The notes under the pieces: model-generated
The model's input: only the letters and a program-made list of their open reading frames with translations
What the model was told of the DNA's origin: nothing
The model's database searches: none
Program-made: the position numbers and the translations under genes
Shown: piece after piece, positions 61,975-64,000 of the stretch
Numbering within the stretch: position 1 is the stretch's first letter
Layout: each line of letters opens with the position of its first letter
Assembly (NCBI RefSeq): GCF_000308815.1
Contig: NZ_BAFX01000014.1
Location: 1-64,000 of the forward strand
DNA from: Nocardia concava NBRC 100430
GTDB taxonomy: Bacteria > Actinomycetota > Actinomycetes > Mycobacteriales > Mycobacteriaceae
Direction of reading: 5' to 3'
DNA length: 64,000 nt

Positions 61975-62919
61975 ATGAACAGCACAGCAATCGCGGCAAC
62001 CGGGCTGCGGAAGGCCTACGGGGACAAGACGGTCCTCGACGGCATCGACCTGAATATCGGTACGGGAACCATCTTCTCGCTGCTCGGTCCGAACGGGGCG
62101 GGCAAGACGACGACGGTGAACGTGCTCACCACACTCTTGACCGCCGACGGCGGCTCGGCGCAGGTCGCCGGGTTCGATATCGCCACCCAGACCAAGGCGG
62201 TGCGCGCCTCGATCGGCGTCACCGGCCAGTTCGCCGCGGTCGACGATCTGCTCACCGGCGAGGAGAACCTCCAGCTGATGGCGGATCTGCACCGGCTGAA
62301 GGGCAACGAGCGCAAGCAGATCGTCGGTAATCTGCTGGACCGCTTCGAGCTCACGGCCTCGGCCGGCAAGCAGGCCTCGACCTACTCCGGCGGCATGCGC
62401 CGCAAGCTGGATCTGGCGATGACGCTGGTCACCAAGCCGCGGATCGTCTTCCTCGACGAGCCGACCACCGGCCTGGATCCGCGCAGCCGCCGCACCATGT
62501 GGGAGATCGTGCGCGAACTGGTCAACGACGGCGTGACCATCTTCCTCACCACCCAGTACCTCGAGGAAGCCGATCAGCTGGCCGACCACATCGCCGTGCT
62601 CGACGGCGGCCGCATCGTGGCCGAGGGCACCGCCGATGAGCTCAAGCGCCAGGTGCCGGGCAGCTATGTCCAGCTCCGCTTCACCGATCTCGGCCAGCTG
62701 GCGGCCGCGGCGCGGGTGCTGCCCACCGCGACTCCCGACAACGACTCCCTCTCGCTGCAGGTCCCCGGCAACGGCGGCACGAAAACCCTTCGCGCCCTGC
62801 TGGATCGGCTCGCAGACAACTCCCTCGAGGCCGAAGAGGTCTCCATCCACACCCCTGATCTCGATGACGTTTTCCTTGCCCTGACCGGGCACGCCACCAC
62901 GGAGGCCGAAGCACAATGA
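61975..62919 (+). CDS. DrrA-type ABC exporter ATPase
   Basis: This is a 314-residue ATPase. Walker A: LLGPNGAGKTTTVNVL; Q-loop GQFAAVDD; signature YSGGMRRKLDLAM; Walker B RIVFLDEPTTGLDP; switch His is replaced in FLTTQYLEEADQLADHI (Gln, as is common in DrrA). The C-terminal extension (about 225-314, ending LDDVFLALTGH) is the DrrA-type tail. It powers export of a drug or lipid with the permease encoded next, with which it overlaps by four bases (ATGA). Confidence 0.93.
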   Translation: MNSTAIAATGLRKAYGDKTVLDGIDLNIGTGTIFSLLGPNGAGKTTTVNVLTTLLTADGGSAQVAGFDIATQTKAVRASIGVTGQFAAVDDLLTGEENLQLMADLHRLKGNERKQIVGNLLDRFELTASAGKQASTYSGGMRRKLDLAMTLVTKPRIVFLDEPTTGLDPRSRRTMWEIVRELVNDGVTIFLTTQYLEEADQLADHIAVLDGGRIVAEGTADELKRQVPGSYVQLRFTDLGQLAAAARVLPTATPDNDSLSLQVPGNGGTKTLRALLDRLADNSLEAEEVSIHTPDLDDVFLALTGHATTEAEAQ

Positions 62920-63707
62920 GCACCGCGACCGCGACCACCGTCGCCCCGTCCAGCCTGTCGGCCTCGATCGGCGATTCGTCGATCATGTTGCGCCGCAACT
63001 TCAAACACATCCTCCGCAATCCCGTCACGGTCTTCAATGCCGCGCTCATGCCGGTGATGATGCTGCTGATCTTCGTCTACGTGTTCGGCAGCGCCTTCAA
63101 TGTCGGCGGGCACTACATCGACTACGCGACCCCGGGCATGCTCCTGCTGGCCATCAACTACGGACTCTCCGGCACCGCGGTCTCGGTGAGCTCGGATATG
63201 GCCAAGGGCGTGATCAACCGGTTCAAGGTCATGGACGTCTCCCGCGGCGCCGTGCTGACCGGCCATGTCGCGGCCACCATCATCACCAATGTGATCGCCA
63301 TCGTCGCGGTCCTCGGGGTGGCCTTCGCCCTGGGCTTCCGCTCTCCGGCGAGCGCGGGTGAGTGGCTGGGTGCGATCGGCGTCCTGCTGGCGACCTCGTT
63401 CGCGGCCTCCTGGCTCGTCGTCGCGCTGGGTATGGCGGCCAAGACCCCGGAGTCCGCGGGCATGTCGGTGGTGCCGCTGATCATGCTGCCCTTCCTGAGC
63501 AGCGCGATCGTGCCGGCCGACAAGATGGGTCAGGGTGTGCGGCAGTTCGCGCAGTACCAGCCCTTCACGCCGATCATCGAATCCCTGCGCGGGTTTCTCA
63601 CCGGACACCCGTCGGGCGGCTACACCGCGGCCGCCCTGGCCTGGGCCGCCGGGTTCGCCATCGTCGGATACCTGTGGTCGCGTGCCACGTTCAACAAGCG
63701 AGCGTGA
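62916..63707 (+). CDS. DrrB-type ABC exporter permease (ABC-2)
   Basis: This is a 263-residue membrane protein with six membrane segments. It begins with a cytoplasmic helix and LRRNFKHILRNPVTVFNAAL, typical of DrrB, then VMMLLIFVYVFGSAFNVGG; MLLLAINYGLSGTAVSVSSD; IITNVIAIVAVLGVAFALGF; and the ABC-2 signature area MAKGVINRFKVMDVSRGAVL. It pairs with the ATPase to form an exporter of the daunorubicin-resistance class. Its 3' end overlaps the convergent regulator gene by 17 bases. Confidence 0.93.
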   Translation: MSTATATTVAPSSLSASIGDSSIMLRRNFKHILRNPVTVFNAALMPVMMLLIFVYVFGSAFNVGGHYIDYATPGMLLLAINYGLSGTAVSVSSDMAKGVINRFKVMDVSRGAVLTGHVAATIITNVIAIVAVLGVAFALGFRSPASAGEWLGAIGVLLATSFAASWLVVALGMAAKTPESAGMSVVPLIMLPFLSSAIVPADKMGQGVRQFAQYQPFTPIIESLRGFLTGHPSGGYTAAALAWAAGFAIVGYLWSRATFNKRA

Positions 63708-64000
63708 GCTCGGCCAGCTCGGCCCAGTTCGCCTCCGAACCCTCCCGCAACGCCTCGGTGAAGTTCGCTTCGCCGAGGCGTTGTCGTGTTTCCCGCTCGA
63801 TGCGGTCCGCGTCGGGGACCGAACGATCGGGCAGGCCGCGCACCGCGATGCTGGCGGCGAACAGCCGGGCGGCCTGCTCGTCCCGGCCCCTGCGCAGCGC
63901 GAGATCAGCAATGCCGAGGACGACCTGGGCGATCAACTGGGCGTGACCGGATTCGACGGCCGCCTTGAAGGCGGAGGCGTGGTGTTCACGGGCCCGGTCG
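63691..64000 (-). CDS. C-terminal end of a large BTAD/LuxR-type regulator (partial)
   Basis: The frame enters from beyond the right edge of the window and stops at 63691 (about 102 codons seen). The helical sequence AREHHASAFKAAVESGHAQL, LGIADLALRRGRDEQAARLF, AASIAVRGLPDRSVPDADRI and LGEANFTEALREGSE is the TPR-like ending of AfsR/SARP- or LuxR-type regulators, in which a variable DxxR-x-E...LGE segment closes the protein. The sensor/ATPase and DNA-binding parts are outside the window. It may control the adjacent DrrAB exporter. Confidence 0.7.
   Translation of the reverse strand, partial: DRAREHHASAFKAAVESGHAQLIAQVVLGIADLALRRGRDEQAARLFAASIAVRGLPDRSVPDADRIERETRQRLGEANFTEALREGSEANWAELAELTLAC

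Overview
The window reads as a chromosomal segment of a mycolic-acid actinomycete, most likely Nocardia or a close relative. This is an inference from very high GC, GTG and TTG starts, and close relatives of Mycobacterium tuberculosis genes in similar order: the sepH tail, a DUF2537 protein and a TrmH methyltransferase (Rv0883c to Rv0881), prrB/prrA (Rv0902c/Rv0903c), accD3 (Rv0904c), echA6 (Rv0905), an Rv0906-type metallo-hydrolase and an Rv0909-type antitoxin. A conservon, a wax ester synthase/DGAT and CtaD agree with this. No rRNA, tRNA, CRISPR array, prophage or insertion sequence was recognised.

Region 1 (1-10 kb): the end of sepH, a DUF6928 protein, the DUF2537/TrmH pair, an FKBP isomerase, a small membrane protein and an RDD protein. 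The PrrAB two-component operon follows, with a membrane-anchored ectodomain gene directly downstream, then a hemophore-like protein and a propionyl-CoA synthetase.

Region 2 (10-16 kb): a four-gene conservon (sensor kinase, roadblock/LC7, DUF742, GTPase), translationally coupled throughout. The kinase carries a very long LPQR-repeat tail. A 10-codon leader ORF with its own ribosome site sits just upstream.

Region 3 (16-25 kb): accD3, an aldo/keto reductase, a flavoprotein monooxygenase, echA6 coupled to an Rv0906-type hydrolase, an antitoxin-family gene without a toxin, and ligD without Ku.

Region 4 (25-35 kb): small regulated accessory modules, each with a visible palindromic operator: SDR/TetR and DUF4260/TetR. 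Also here are a two-gene ECF-type ABC importer like Rv2326c/Rv2325c, a secretory lipase and several hypothetical genes. A stretch near 34.7-35.3 kb holds minus-strand frames broken by single-base shifts.

Region 5 (35-46 kb): a Baeyer-Villiger-type monooxygenase diverging from an AraC regulator, a metallophosphoesterase, an RluA pseudouridine synthase, WS/DGAT, a HalD/BesD-like non-haem iron oxygenase, an LLM flavoenzyme and ctaD with a strong terminator.

Region 6 (46-64 kb): a quinone-reductase-like gene behind a palindromic operator, a truncated and motif-poor NRPS-type adenylation domain, and an M28 peptidase split by one base. Then come an SDR with a substituted catalytic lysine, a CDF metal exporter, small membrane proteins and a LysR-tautomerase-MFS-hydrolase cluster. 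The window ends with a DUF6463/TetR pair around a 38-bp nested palindrome, a lipid-anchored dienelactone hydrolase, a Cys-rich lipoprotein, a methyltransferase, a DrrAB-type exporter and the tail of a large regulator.
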